64,000 nt of DNA from Meandrina meandrites (GCA_963693305.1 OY855906.1:23057289-23121288), one strand, 5' to 3'; positions 45,494 through 56,982 are shown, numbered from the stretch's first letter. The notes: a model not told the origin generated them from the sequence alone. Numbers and translations are program-made.

Positions 45494-48178
45494 CATGTGC
45501 TTCTATTATGTAAACAAAAGCCCCAAGTCCCAGTTCATTTGTTCAACCAAGCGCATTTCCATGACAACAACAACATTGGTATCGATCTACATACGAAGAA
45601 GAAAACAGCTTTACGAAACACGATGGCTGAACAACACGGAGAGAGAGAAAACGGCGATGATTTTGTTAATAAGCTCAAGAAATTTCTTCAAGATTGCTGC
45701 ATATGTACTCTTGGTCCAAAGGATGGTTCATGCTCTCAGCAAATTTTCAGAAGAAACCACTATGTTCAGTTTGAACAATTGCCTCGAACTGTCAAGTGAA
45801 GAACTTGATTTGGTCATCTTAGCAAGTATCCAGGCGTTCACTCGAAGCAAATCCACTGGTGAAAACAGGAGGAGTCCTCTATGCTCGTTTTATTTTCAAT
45901 CTAAACCTATCTGCAAGGAAATGTTTTTACATTTCTATGGCGTGAGCTATTCCTGATTTAGTTGGCTGAAAGAACACTAAGAGAAGCACAGTATTGCTCT
46001 TCGTCAACACGGGAATGCTAAACGACTGCCAGAAAACATGCTTCCCCAGTCAAGATGTTCATTCGCTTATTGCAAACTATGTGGAAGAAAATGCGATTTC
46101 ACTTCCAGGAAGGATACCTGGATTTAAAGTCAAAGTCCTTCCGTCGAGCGAAACAAAGATTGGTGTTTGGCATGTGTATGAGACAGCCTGCAAAGCTGCG
46201 GATAAACACCCTGTAAGCCACTCAAAGTTTTTACAAATATGGGGACAGTTTTACCCTTGCGTGGTAATCTCAAAGCCAATGACAGATCTCTGTATGAATT
46301 GTTAGCAGGACACAAACAAACTACAGCGTGCCGCCAATCTTTCGGAATGTGAAAATGTCGAGTGCATCAGGTCGACCCATCAGAATCACATAAACAGTGC
46401 GCAAACTGAATGACACTTTTACCGAACCTCTTGTGCAAACTCCCCAAAAACATTGGAAACTGATGATACAGTACTGAATCGCGCAAACAAAAATGCCTGT
46501 TCATGGAATGGCACGATGCACTACTCGTTTGATTATGCGCAGCAAGTGCACATCCCAAGCAATCCCTTACAACCAGGGCCAATTTACTTTAAAACTCCCT
46601 GAAAATGCAGGATTTTCAGGGTAATGTGCGAGGCAGTTCCACAACAAGTCAACTTTTTAATTGATGAGGCTGCTTCAGCTGGAAAAGGAGCGAATGCAAC
46701 AATTAGTTACGTTCATTACTACTTTGCGAATCATGGACTGGGGGAGACCGACGTGCATTTCAATGGGGAAAATTGCTCGGGACAAAATAAAGACAATTAC
46801 AGTGAAACCCCGTTAACACGGACACCAAGGAGACAGGCCAAATTGTCCGTATTAACGGTGTGTCCGTATTAAGCGGGGTCTCAGAATAAAAGTCATGGAT
46901 ACATGTTTTCTCAACGCAAAGACAAAGGCAAACGTTTTCACGGCCACAAAACGTTTAATTGTACTGTAACTGCAACAAATGCAAACTGTGAACTCTCTGA
47001 CTAAAATTAATAGTTTTTACAAAAACCTTATGATCTAGTCATACCATCGAACTAAACTTTAATAAACTCAACAGTGGAATTATTTGACAATGTCACAACT
47101 TTACTTATATACAAGAAATAAAACGCATTTCAACAGCAACAGAACGTTTTCTATAAAGTTTCCTTTGTAACTGAATCTCGTCACCGTTCTTAAACTCTAC
47201 AAACCCATTTGAAAAAATTTATTATCTTTACTTTGCACGGAAGCTTTTAGCTTTCGACACAAGCGATAGCTGCAGCAAAAGGCAAAAAAGTGAAAGGGCC
47301 AAACACCGGAAGTCACGCTATTAAGTTTCTCTTTGTTATAAAATGGTTTTAACTCTTCAGATTCTGTCATTATTTGACCAGGGTTCAATGTCTTCAAGTC
47401 AACAAATAATTGCGACAATGAAAATTCACAGCGCACAGATAAATAGTGTCCATAAAGTGGGGTTGACAATGTATAAGAGTTTGTCACTTGGGACACAGAA
47501 AAGTGTCCATTGTCCGTATAAACGAGTGTCCGTATTAATCGGGTTAATTTAAGAGAAAATGTATGAGGTTTTTGTCGGGACCAACAAAACTGTCCATAAT
47601 ACCGGGGTGTCGTATTAAGCGGGTGTCCGTAGAGCGGGGTTCCACTGTATTTTGTGTGGTACTTGGTGTGGAGAATCCTGATGCACTTTCATGATACAAT
47701 CCTGTATTCGTTCCTCGTTGCTGGTCACATGAAGTTTGGCCCTGATCCCTGGTTTGGCATGATCAAGAAGTCCTACAAAGTGACATATGTGTCATCGTTG
47801 TATGACCTGGCACGCATGGTTGAAAACTCCAGTAGTGTCAAAGCCAACAAAGCCAAGCTTGTGGGGACTCATGATGGCAGGATAATCGTTCCTGTTAACG
47901 ACTGGGTGTCCTTTCTGGAAATGTACTTTACAAAGATCCCTGGTATAAAGAAATAATTTCCGATTTTCAAAGGATAGCACAGGTGTGGTCTTCTGTAAAG
48001 AGTTCATTAAAAGCCAGAAACAGTTGTTCATGTTGTTAAAGGATCGAGTGATCATTCCTCCTTCTTCCATCCTTCCATCATTTGTCAGCCCGGATGGAGC
48101 GTAAGAATTATCTTTACCAGGAGATACGACAATTTTGTAAACCAGGCATAGAGGACTTGGTAGCTCCTGTGCCGTGAA
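45494..48178 (+). pseudogene. DDE-type transposase (cnidarian GQNK family), split by a MITE
   Basis: Pieces of one protein appear in order. 45621-45799 has CCICTLGPKDGS. About 45797-45950 has SSEELDLVILASIQAF and FQSKPICKEMFLHFYGVS. 45990-46305 has HGNAKRLPENML, LPGRIPGFKVKVLPSSETK and KPMTDLC. 46624-46800 has the VHFNGENCSGQNKDN region. After the MITE at 46800-47647, 47648-47956 has VWYLVWRIL, FLVAGHMKFGPDPWFGMIKK and VPVNDWVSF, and the C-terminus extends to a stop near 48178. D/E residues at VHFNGEN and GPDPWFG are candidate catalytic sites of a DDE fold. At least three frameshifts occur besides the insertion, so it is dead. I know this family only as an uncharacterised transposon protein. 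Confidence 0.65.
46800..47647. mobile_element. 848-bp MITE with TA target duplication
   Basis: The ends CAGTGAAACCCCG and CGGGGTTCCACTG are inverted repeats bordered by TA (46798-46799 and 47648-47649). Sub-terminal GTCCGTATTAA(G)CGGG motifs repeat near both ends. The element sits inside a transposase reading frame, and joining the flanks with one TA keeps that frame. Same family as 57892-58532. Confidence 0.92.
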
Positions 48179-48712
48179 CTGAACTGTATTTGAACGAAGT
48201 CTTAATTAGTTGTTGTAACAATAGCTAAAAATTTAGTTTTTGATACTTCGTGAGGATTTTTCATTCAAGAGATGATTAATGTAAATACAAATAAGTACTA
48301 AGTTCATAGTTATACCTTTTTAAATTTCCATTTCTATATTGTAATGATTGACATTAAAATAATAGTAGCATTTGGAGTTCCTCTTTATTGAAAAAAAACT
48401 TCTATCGAACAATTAGACTACAAGCACGAGGTTTCTATGAGTGAATAGTCAGCAGCCGAGTTGACTGTCGCTTATAGAAAATGAGGGTGAGCAGACTGAT
48501 TGTGTGCAGTCTAAATAATGTTCACAGTATAAAACTTACAATTTTCGCGGGAGACCAAGCTCTATTGGATAAGCTTCAAAGTAAGACAGCGAAAGAGCAT
48601 GCGCGCTCAGCCACTTGCCTCATATAAATACCTTGGCACAAACATTTGATTGGAATCAAACACAAGCAACCTTCAAGTAAGTGGCCTTGTCACTCTCGTT
48701 CGGTTGTTGGCT
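48179..48712. other. Unassigned spacer
   Basis: No supported gene. 48545-48620 (GCGGGAGACCAAGCTCTATTGG...GCGCGCTCAGCCA) is loosely similar to 48980-49050 (GCGCGAGACTGCGTTCTATCAG...GCGCGTCAAGCCA), suggesting duplicated flanks around the foldback. Confidence 0.4.
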
Positions 48713-48965
48713 ACTAAAGGCCTATTTACACGCTGCGATTTGTCGGGCCGATGTGTTGGTCCCGACAAATCGGGAATCATCGCATGTAAAAGGCGACCCA
48801 ATGCGCGCGCGATTTCACTCCAACATGTTGCCGATTCGGAAAAAATGTGTGATTGCTTCACAGATTTTCCCACCTCATGCTGATTTTTCCAAATCGGCCG
48901 ACATCTCGAACTGAAGTCGCGCGCGCATTGGGTCGCCATCTCCACGTGCTGATTAAATTAGCCTT
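48713..48965. mobile_element. Foldback MITE-like element
   Basis: GGCGACCCAATGCGCGCGCGA (48803) is matched in reverse by TCGCGCGCGCATTGGGTCGCC (to 48938). An inner pair GATTTGTCGGG/CCCGACAAATC lies near 48738-48775. TTTACACG..CGATTTGTC begins the element. Confidence 0.7.
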
Positions 48966-49335
48966 TACTCAGCAAATTTCAGCGCGAGACTGCGTTCTAT
49001 CAGATAAGATTAGAAAAAGGGCGACAATAGAGTGTGCGCGTCAAGCCAGTTGTTTTGTCGTACTTTTTGACGGAGATTCGAGAAAGTGAAACATGCGTCT
49101 GCTCAGGGCTCAGAGAGCAGTCTGACATAGTAACTTTTATTGAAAAACAAATCCTAAAGAAGGTAAGTTAAACTTGCTGAAAGGCCGCAAGATAATAAAT
49201 CTGAAATTTAAATGAGGTTCGTTAGAAGTTCGCTGTGATTGGCTCATTTCGATCCTTGTTCAGGAAAGGATCTGTTTCCTCAGGGGTCCATTTCAGCAAT
49301 AGGCATTGCTTCGCACAGTGAGTAATTGATCATGA

Positions 49336-49591
49336 TCCTCTTGGAAAAACTGCGTTCACAACAGAAAACATGTCGTCAACGAAAAAGTTAAAGTGCTTTG
49401 GAAAACTTCTGATGAATGGCACGATCACCCTCACTGGCCAAAGAGAAAAGACATCAAGGCCTCGGGCAATAATACCGAAACGCTAGTCCCGCTAAAACAA
49501 GGCGACGCAGTAAAAATTAAATTTGGTGCAAGGTGGTACAATGCAGAAGTTGTTGATGCCTGGCAACCTAAACCTAATTTTGTCCTCTCAC
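49336..49591 (+). CDS. Candidate exon with Tudor/PWWP-like segment
   Basis: Open from 49336, ending at a GTATGT donor. It reads VNEKVKVLWKTSDEWHDHPHWP and LKQGDAVKIKFGARWYNAEVVDAW. The second block has the GD-x-V-x-x-(K/R)(W/F)-x-x-x-W(Y/F)-x-A-x-V pattern of Tudor/PWWP-type barrels. No in-frame ATG is present, so it may be an internal exon. Whether it belongs to the downstream unit is uncertain. Confidence 0.5.
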
Positions 49592-49679
49592 GTATGTCAA
49601 TGCCCATTTGCTATTCGTGTATAAGACCTGTTAACTGACTCTTCAGCAATTTAACTTAAAATACTTTATTAATTCCTAG

Positions 49680-49929
49680 GGAAAACATCTTCCAGCACTG
49701 ACGGCCAACCGAAGGAAAAATCCGGCGAAGGAAAAATTGAAGGAAAAATCCGAAGGAAAAATCCGGCGAGCAAACAAACCAGCCGTCGAACCAACTCGCC
49801 ATTAAGCATCCGTACGAAGACTTTGTGGCAGAGCAGAAAAAACGAGAGAACGATTGGGCATCAAAGAGAGCTGCCAAGAGCACAAGAAGCCAGAGCCCGA
49901 TTTTTAGTGCACGCTTTGAGCTCAAGTAA
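49680..49929 (+). CDS. Candidate second exon, basic, with frame-breaking expansion
   Basis: It begins after TTAATTCCTAG. The first part reads KTSSSTDGQPKEKSGE and the last part, in another frame, IKHPYEDFVAEQKKREN...SARFELK. Between them AAGGAAAAATCCGGCGA is repeated. Removing about 41 bases of this expansion would join the frames, so the tandem growth broke the exon. Confidence 0.45.
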
Positions 49930-50131
49930 CACTTAGATACTAATCCCTTAATTAGTTTCACACATTCCATTGTGCACCTATAGGGTGTACATTAATCCAA
50001 TCTGTCAGATCATCTTTCGAGGTTGTCGATTTCACCCGACACAAAAGCCAGAGCTTCATAGTTAACATATCGCTAGCTAGCTGTAATGTAAATTGGATGA
50101 CTATTTTTGGAAAAGATTAGTTTTCGCAGCA

Positions 50132-50213
50132 GATATGAATTTGGAAACCACGAACAAGATCACTTTACTTTTGCTGGGAAGCGTTCACGACAATGTGTCG
50201 ATAGGTGAGAATC
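50132..50213 (+). CDS. Possible small exon
   Basis: A segment between TTTTCGCAG and an ATAG|GTGAGA donor is open and reads NLETTNKITLLLLG. Weak evidence only. Confidence 0.25.
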
Positions 50214-50356
50214 TCCGCCATGTTATCTCGTGTTTTTTCGTCATTGCTTGCCGAAAATACGAAATGGTATGCCTTAAACGATCGTTTGTGTGGCAAAGAA
50301 CCAAGAAAATTTCCAGAAAATAGTGTGTTTTCCCTGTTCACCGACGAAATTCGCTG

Positions 50357-50703
50357 ATTAAAGTTCAAAGATCTCCGTGATGAAAATGGCGGGCATGTCT
50401 TGCCAGAGTGGTTTGGCAGAGGAAGCTGGAGAGGTTCGGAGTATGTTTATGTGGGAACTTCTTTCGCAGTGTTAGCCAGAAATTTAGCTCGAAGAAATCC
50501 TCCTGAAGTTGAACATTTTCGATCGAAGGAATTTCTTTCATTAAAATGCGCCATAAATAAAATAGAATTTCGAGTCGACGTCTTGGACCGAAGTCCCGAA
50601 GACCAAGCCGTTGGCGTGAAAGACCAGGATTCCTCAAAATCATGTCCATCGATCGACGAGGAGGAAACATCCTCGGTACAAACAAAAAATTTGGATGGAA
50701 GTA
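50357..50703 (+). CDS. Exon 5' part, cut by a MITE
   Basis: Open to the MITE border. It reads AVLARNLARRNPPEVEHFRS, CAINKIEFRVDVLDRS and SSVQTKNLDGS. After the MITE the frame continues at 51246 with a one-base shift in an A7 run. Confidence 0.5.
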
Positions 50704-51245
50704 CCGTAAACACCCGCAGATAAGCCGCACCCGCAGATAAGCCGCACCCTGAATTTAGCAACTTAAATTTTGGAAAAAAAGTTTTTTTCTAAAGAGTCTT
50801 CAGAACGATTTTTGTTTACTCAAGTTTCAAGATGGAGGGAGATTCTGCTGTTCGTGGCTATCGTGACGCACAAATAAATAGATTTGAGAGCAAACTGTCG
50901 GAGATAAACTTGTTGCACAAACAGAGTTTTGTAATCAATTTGTCATCGAAGTGCTAAACGGCAAAGTTCGACCACACGAATACTCGAGAATAACGTGCAA
51001 TTTTCTCGCTCGTGGAGGCCGGGCCGATCGATTACTGTTGAAGTTTATTACAGGCCGTCGTCGACACTGCAAACAGCTTTTGTGCTGTGTAACGTTTTCC
51101 TGTTTTCCTGAAGGCTTTTTATAAAAGTGTCAATTCACTGAAATGTACGGCACCTTTTTGAAATGTTCCCGCAGATAAGCCGCACCCCCGATTTTGAGCA
51201 ACGATTTTTGGAAAAAAGGTGAGGCTTATCTGCGGGTGTTTACGG
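50704..51245. mobile_element. 542-bp MITE with CCGTAAACACCCGCAG ends
   Basis: CCGTAAACACCCGCAGATAAGCC at left and its reverse complement at right are exact for over 20 bases, bordered by TA (50702-50703 and 51246-51247). CGCAGATAAGCCGCACCC is repeated near both ends. It is inserted in an open coding exon. Confidence 0.92.
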
Positions 51246-51763
51246 TAGTTGCCCGCCAAGAAAAAAATAGCACGCCAAAATGCTCGACGCCAACCACTGG
51301 AAGCCCACCACAATTTGTCGTTCCAGGCGATTCTCCCACTTCTTCCCTGGATGATTCCTCGAAGTCGGGCTCATCAATTTCAGACATTGCAAATGCAAGT
51401 TATGCCCCAGCGACAAAGAAGAGGAAAACAGTACAGAAAGTGGAAACTGTCATGAGTGATGCTGAGAGTATGTGCAAAGGTCGAGGAGAGTCATTGGGCG
51501 ACTTGATTACCCAAAGCTGCCTTTTCCAGCGTGTTAAAAAATTTGATGGGAAGAAAATCGTTTTACAAGTTTTCAGTGAAGTGGCCAAGGAGTTAGGGGT
51601 TCGAGAAGCATTTGATAAACTTGTCCCTGATGAGCTCTGGGATAAACGAGTGGAAATGATGTCTGTCCCCGACTGGATGCTTCTCCTGTGTAAGCTCAAA
51701 TCCAAAATATCCGACGATGGATGGCAGATGTTGCTAAATCAGTCTACTCTTGGAAAAAGTGGG
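51246..51763 (+). CDS. Exon: SPPQF...GDLITQS...VPDWMLLL part
   Basis: Ser/Pro-rich start (TPKCSTPTTGSPPQF), a basic patch (ATKKRKTVQK, a possible nuclear signal), then a structured part with GESLGDLITQSCLFQR, VFSEVAKELGVREAFDKLV and VPDWMLLLCKLKSKISDDGW. It ends LGKSG at a GTGAGT donor, phase 0. An A7 run (51261-51267) shifts the frame relative to 50357-50703. Confidence 0.7.
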
Positions 51764-52043
51764 GTGAGTTGTAGAGGACTGATCAACTTAATAATAGGGG
51801 AGGGGGGTCAGGTGGGCAGGACCCCGCAAGAGTTGGGGGCATTAGGGTTACGGGAGGCCAGAGGGGAAAGGGCAGGAAAGGTGGGAAATTGGAAAACATT
51901 TTTCAGCATATACCTGATTATTTAACTGTGGCATATTGTCAGTTCTGGGGAGGTATAGTTTTTTTTCCAACCTTATGGACTGACCAAATATGAAATAAAC
52001 TTAATTGTTAATATTAAACTCAACTTTTATTTTTGTTTTCTAG

Positions 52044-52235
52044 AACTCATCAGACACCCAAATCTTACTGTCTAAAAACAGTATGAAGGCACTGAGAAAG
52101 ATGCTGTTTGAGAAGGTGGGCCTTTTGATGGATATCAAGGAAATAAAAAATAGTGATATCCTGGGGTACAAGGTCTCTCTTGCATCTGCTTTGACATGGC
52201 TGATAAGGGAGCAGCGACTACATGGCCTTCTTTTG
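52044..52235 (+). CDS. Exon: NSSDTQILLSKNSMKAL
   Basis: Preceded by TTTTGTTTTCTAG and followed by GTAAGA; 64 codons, phase 0 at both ends. Reads LLSKNSMKALRKMLF and KVSLASALTWLIREQRLHG. Confidence 0.7.
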
Positions 52236-52879
52236 GTAAGATTACTGATTTCAAAATGCTATGTAACTGATTTCATAACATAAAATACTGTTTATTACTA
52301 CTATAATCTTGATTCTTGATTTATTAAGTTTCCTCTTTGGGGCATAGCCACAAACACAGAATAGCAATATTTATATCCTTTTGATTGTACAAGTACAAAA
52401 CAAAATGAACAAAGTCCGCTAGGTCTAACTTTTTAATCATATCACAATGTTAAAAATCTTTTGAAACTTATCAACATGCGTTTATTTTAACCGAAGTTAT
52501 GCCATGATTATAACAGTGAGATTTTGTCTTATATATTAACAGACGAAAAAGTAGAATCGGAGGATTATAAAATATTTATGCCCCTTCTGGCTTGCTGTTA
52601 TATTGAAGGATAATGCCCTTGGTTTAAAGATTGTCATTAAATTAAAGTTTGCCCTTAAAGTCCCTTAAAGCTTCCCTTCTTGGCCAACTGTTAATTTTTT
52701 GGACAATTTTTCAGTTGGGCATTCTCCTCTAATATGCCATGCGCCTGAAAAAGTTTATCTATACATGCATGTATAAGTCAGAGTATGTTTTTATTTGTAC
52801 TTGTTTTTACAGTTACTATTTGTGTCATAATTAAACATGAACTAGTGGCATGTTATCATGGTTTACAGTTCAAAACCAG

Positions 52880-52977
52880 GTCCTTATTGGTGTAGTCCCA
52901 AGAGAAACACCATTCCGTTCTGATCAAAGTTGTAAATCCACCTATCCTTTGGCTATTGCTAATTGCCAGGAAAACAG
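52880..52977 (+). CDS. Exon: VLIGVVPRETPFRSDQSCKS
   Basis: Acceptor AAAACCAG gives phase 0 with the previous exon, while the alternative CAG 11 bases upstream would run into a stop. The donor GTGGGG leaves phase 2, completed by the next exon (AG|G). Confidence 0.65.
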
Positions 52978-53066
52978 GTGGGGATTTTTTTATGTTTATT
53001 ATTAGCCTTTAAAAATGACAAAAGTAGATTAAAACCTAACTAAATGTACATGAATTTTATTTGAAG

Positions 53067-53170
53067 GGAGACTCTGAAAAAGCTGATTGTTTATGTAAAC
53101 AAGGAGAAAGATGAGCTGAAGCAAAATGGGATTACAGTGGATGGAAGAAAACATACTGTGAAGTTTAAAG
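53067..53170 (+). CDS. Exon: ETLKKLIVYVNKEKDEL
   Basis: Acceptor TTTGAAG and donor AAAG|GTAAAA. Reads NGITVDGRKHTVKFK and joins in phase to the exon at 55904 across a 2.7-kb intron that holds a transposon. Confidence 0.7.
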
Positions 53171-53921
53171 GTAAAATAACACTTAAGGTTTGTTGAAATT
53201 CATTGATAGGATAAATTGTGACCAAAATTATAATGTTCTTCATGGGACAATATCCCAGTAAAATCTTCTTTCTCACTAATGGTGAAAGTGGGAAAATGCC
53301 TCTCAGAGAAAATGGAACTTAGTAGTTAAATAACATAGATATAAATTGTATTCAAAGTGTAGAATTTATTATTTGCAAATGCTTCTAAAAAGTCATATAC
53401 TTATACATTTAACGGTTATAATGCATATCCAGTGTGAAGCTAATTTTTTTCATTGTGTGGTTCCAGAAAATATCCATACCTCCCCCACGGAGGGTTTTTC
53501 CAGTTTGACCCCCCCACCCCCCAGGATTTTCCGTTCCAGAGGGTCTCACCGTACTCCCCCCACCCCCCGGAAATTCCATGTTTTGTCTTTTGGTCCCCCC
53601 TACCCCTTGGAAAGTCCATATCTACAAACAAAAACAAGAATCAGGTCATTTATGTTTATTTTATCACATTAGACTGTAATTATGATTAATTTAACCCCCA
53701 GCTGTCTAAAGTGTCAAAATGTGTACATGTGGATGAAAACGACTAGCACGTGCGGCATATTTTTTACGGTAAACTTTTAGTTAAATATAAACATTTGATT
53801 TGCCCACATCACGTTCAATGTTTATTTTTATCATACATTAAAATATCAGGAAAAGATATTTGCTAGGTTAAGAATAAAACTGCTTGGTTATAAAACATCA
53901 AAGGTGTGAGATTAATTTTCA

Positions 53922-54064
53922 GAATATTTGCCAAAAAATGAACGTGGAAAATGCCAGACGTATGCAAACGTTACCCTCCAAAAAAGTGTATGTCATAAAA
54001 TCTAACCATTTGATTCAATCATTAAAAGAAGCTTTCATTCAAGAATCTAAAAGAGTGCTGAAGG
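53922..54064 (+). CDS. Exon-like segment inside the 2.4-kb transposon
   Basis: Bordered by AATTTTCAG and CTGAAG|GTAAGG and open for 47 codons (MNVENARRMQTLPSKKVYVI). It could be an exon of a transposon gene. No family recognised. Confidence 0.4.
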
Positions 54065-55025
54065 TAAGGCGTTTAAACGCTTTTTCAGATTTACGCAGTT
54101 GAGTTTGTAATTTATGCATAGTCAACACAACATATCAAATTACTTTACACACGCGCTAATAATATTTAAGATTACATACTTACTTCGGCTTTTACGACAA
54201 AACTCTGAAAATACGCCTGTATTAATCTCCTTTATGTTTTGGTACATTGCAGGTGCGAAGTTACGAGTAGCTATATATTTGCGAGCAACGCTTTTTGAAG
54301 TATTTCTGGCGTCTACACTACAGCAAAGTTCAACAGCCACAAGCTGTCACGCAACATGTTTTCAAAAAAAAATCACCCTTCAGGAAAAGAATGTGTACAT
54401 CAATAAATTCACATGCTTTGCCCCTGTAGTCTGCAAATGATAGTTAAATTATTCATTTAAATCCTTAGTATCGTTTAACTTTCAAGCGTTTGATGTATGA
54501 AACAAATTTCGCAAACGTTCCGCCAAATAATAAACAAAGGTATACTGAAGTAATTGAATCGATCGCAAATTTTCTGATCGCCGCTCTTGATAAATACACT
54601 TCAAAACAAATGACGTTGAATCGGCTTTGCGATATTTAAAAACTATTGCACTCATAACCGTGCAAATATACGGTATATGCATTGTTAAACTAGGCAGAAA
54701 ATTTAACTACGTTATGGCCAAACGCTCGCCAGCCAGTCAAGAGATCATTCTATTGTCAGCGCTTTATGAATATTTCTGGTAAGCGAAAAGCCAATCCAAA
54801 CTATTTTTTTTTATTTAAGAAGTTATAAGCGATTAAGAAGAGCTCTAATAGTCTAATTTCTAATCCTTAGTTTACCCTAGGGATACACGTGAAGCTATGC
54901 GCTGTGCGGAAAAGGTGCAAAAGGTTTAATTCGTGTTAATCAACAGAATCAACTCAAGTGAAAAGCTTGACGAGTTGCCGGTCGCATTTAGCCACAGGAA
55001 ATAAAGTATATAGAGTCAACGAATC

Positions 55026-55298
55026 TCAAGTGACTGCACGGATAATTCCATCGGAGAAAGCACCAGTTGCATTCAAGCTAAAAACGGCACGATCTTTAAA
55101 GTATAAAATGTACAACATGTTGTCATCTTCGTCGCATTTCTGCACCTCCCCGTGATACCATCCTGGCTCCCAGCTTGTTCCTTCCAATTCTTCCTCCGTC
55201 CACAGGACATCTAATACCGTTCCTACATGCGTAAAATGACGCAAGACGACAGTACACGACAACTGAGGTAGATTTACGTTTATTTTGAGCTTTACCAT
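55026..55298 (-). CDS. Tudor-like domain segment inside the 2.4-kb transposon
   Basis: The minus frame reads VGTVLDVLWTEEELEG, WEPGWYHGEVQKCDEDDNML and YILYFKDRAVFSLN. The V-x-x-x-W...W-x-x-G-W-Y-x-(A/G)-x-V...Y-x-x-x-Y/F pattern fits Tudor/chromo-like barrels found in uncharacterised cnidarian transposon proteins. Upstream (high coordinate) continuation was not found. Confidence 0.45.
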   Translation of the reverse strand: MVKLKINVNLPQLSCTVVLRHFTHVGTVLDVLWTEEELEGTSWEPGWYHGEVQKCDEDDNMLYILYFKDRAVFSLNATGAFSDGIIRAVT

Positions 55299-55903
55299 AC
55301 ATTTCTTTAATTTCGAACATACAAAACAGACACGCCGCCTGTATGGCCCCCCTGTGATTTATACCCTTACGTTTTCTTTCTCGGAATTACTTTTCGTGAA
55401 AGATCTAAATTAAAAGCTCACATTTGCCCACAAAGCAAAAGTGACCCACGTAAATTTAGTGGGAATGAACAGCGAACCACAGGAAGTGTTCTTCACGTCG
55501 CTTCACATCCAATGTCAGGGGACTGGGGACGACTTCGTCCTTCGGGGTCGGCCATTTTGGTTATTTTTACTCCTTCGGAAATCCAACATGCTGCTCAGAA
55601 GTGCTGAATTCTCCATCCAAAGTGGGAACAAATAACGGAATATATATAAAAACCAGTCCTTTATCATTTCTACGAGTCAAAGTTTTAACTAGTTTGGCAA
55701 TTGAGAAAGAACGTAAGTGTTATTCGTTTTGCATATTTTCAACACTATTTCAAACCCCCCTGAAAAAAAACCGTTTGTGTAACCCCCCTCCCCTTCGGAA
55801 ATTTATCGTTTTCAGACCCCCCTACCCCTCGGAATTTCCGTGATCCTCCGTGGGGGGGGTATGGATATTTTCTGGAACCACACATTTTCAATATTTCACA
55901 CAG

Positions 55904-56019
55904 TTATACTTGACTTGAAGGCACCCTACCTTTTGTTGGTAAAATTAGATGATGAGAATTTTCAGCTGGGAAAACGAGGAATTGAAGTGGAGTGCTGTTT
56001 CATCTGCAAAGCATTAAGG
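55904..56019 (+). CDS. Exon: VILDLKAPYLLLVKLDD
   Basis: Acceptor TTTCACACAG, just outside the transposon end; donor AGG|GTATGT. Reads GKRGIEVECCFICKALR, with a CC-x-x-C cluster continued in the next exon. Confidence 0.7.
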
Positions 56020-56103
56020 GTATGTGTTCTCATTTATAAACATATTATTTACAGGGTGTCATCTTATATCCTGCTCGCCAAAGTGAGCTATATGTTAATT
56101 ATA

Positions 56104-56279
56104 CAGTTGAATCCTGATAACTCGAACCTTCAATGGAAATCGAAAAAGGTTTGAGTTATCGGGCGTTTGCGTTATCGAGGGTAAAATTAGTAAGAAAATT
56201 ACCTGGAGGGGAATCGAAAAAGGTTCGAGTTTGCGGGAGGTTCGAGTTATTGAGGGTTCGAGTTATTGGGATTCAACTG
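56104..56279. mobile_element. 176-bp MITE with CAGTTGAATCC ends
   Basis: CAGTTGAATCCTGATAACTCGAACC and GGTTCGAGTTATTGGGATTCAACTG are inverted ends, bordered by TA (56102-56103, 56280-56281). TCGAGTTAT motifs repeat inside. Intronic. Confidence 0.9.
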
Positions 56280-56380
56280 TATAACATAGAAAACATGTAG
56301 ATGTATCATACATGCAAGCAGCTAATTATAACATGTAGCTACATGCAAGTATGATAATATTATATTTAAACGTATACTAT

Positions 56381-56982
56381 CACAGCACAAAATGGAAACT
56401 TTACAAGATACGTAAAGTTCCGTAAAGTTGAAGATATTGCTTTACGGAGTTGTTATAAAGATGCGTAAAGCTGCGTAAAGTTGCAAATGCCGTAAAGTTC
56501 CGTAAAGGTACATTAAATCCAACACAAAGATGGCCTTTAAGTCAGGTTACGTAAATTGCCTTTAAAGGAAGCTTAAAGGTCTCGTTATGAATCGGGTGCA
56601 CTTCGATCCTCTGTGCAAGGTCCTGCAAGACCCAATCAATTTGAATTGTTGGTTAAGAAGATTTCAAAACTCCTGCGATATCGCGGCGATTTCGTGGCCA
56701 CTTTATCGCCACGATATTGCAGTAGACTTCATGCAATTGCAGCACAACAAAAATTGCATTGAGTTGCACGACAAAAATCACCTGTGTAAACAGCTCTTAA
56801 AGCCCAGTTCTCATATGCCGCCGACCTACCTGCGACATAGCCGCCGGTACTGCCTGGGATACTGTTTCCACGGAATGCCTGCGAAGTTGACTTGAGTTCA
56901 ACTTCGCAGGCACTTAAAGGTGAGCTTTATGGCAGCTTTACAGCGGCTTTACGGAATTGTAAAGTTGCCATTTTGTGCTGTG
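56381..56982. mobile_element. 602-bp MITE rich in CGTAAAGTT motifs
   Basis: The ends CACAGCACAAAATGGAAACTTTAC and GTAAAGTTGCCATTTTGTGCTGTG are inverted repeats bordered by TAT (56378-56380 and 56983-56985). Sub-terminal CCGTAAAGTT units repeat at the left, and GGCTTTACGG units at the right. Its open frame at 56587-56895 is not supported as a gene. Confidence 0.88.

Larger units (their letters stand above)
53455..55883. mobile_element. 2.4-kb DNA transposon in an intron
   Basis: The ends GTGTGGTTCCAGAAAATATC (left) and GATATTTTCTGGAACCACAC (right) are exact inverted repeats, continuing inward to CATACC-C-tract-ACGGAGG. ATT borders both sides (53452-53454, 55884-55886), suggesting a 3-bp (or 2-bp) duplication. 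C-rich CCCCCCTACCCCTYGGAA motifs repeat near both ends. Two small coding-like segments lie inside (53922-54064 plus, 55026-55298 minus). No complete transposase was recognised. Confidence 0.8.
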
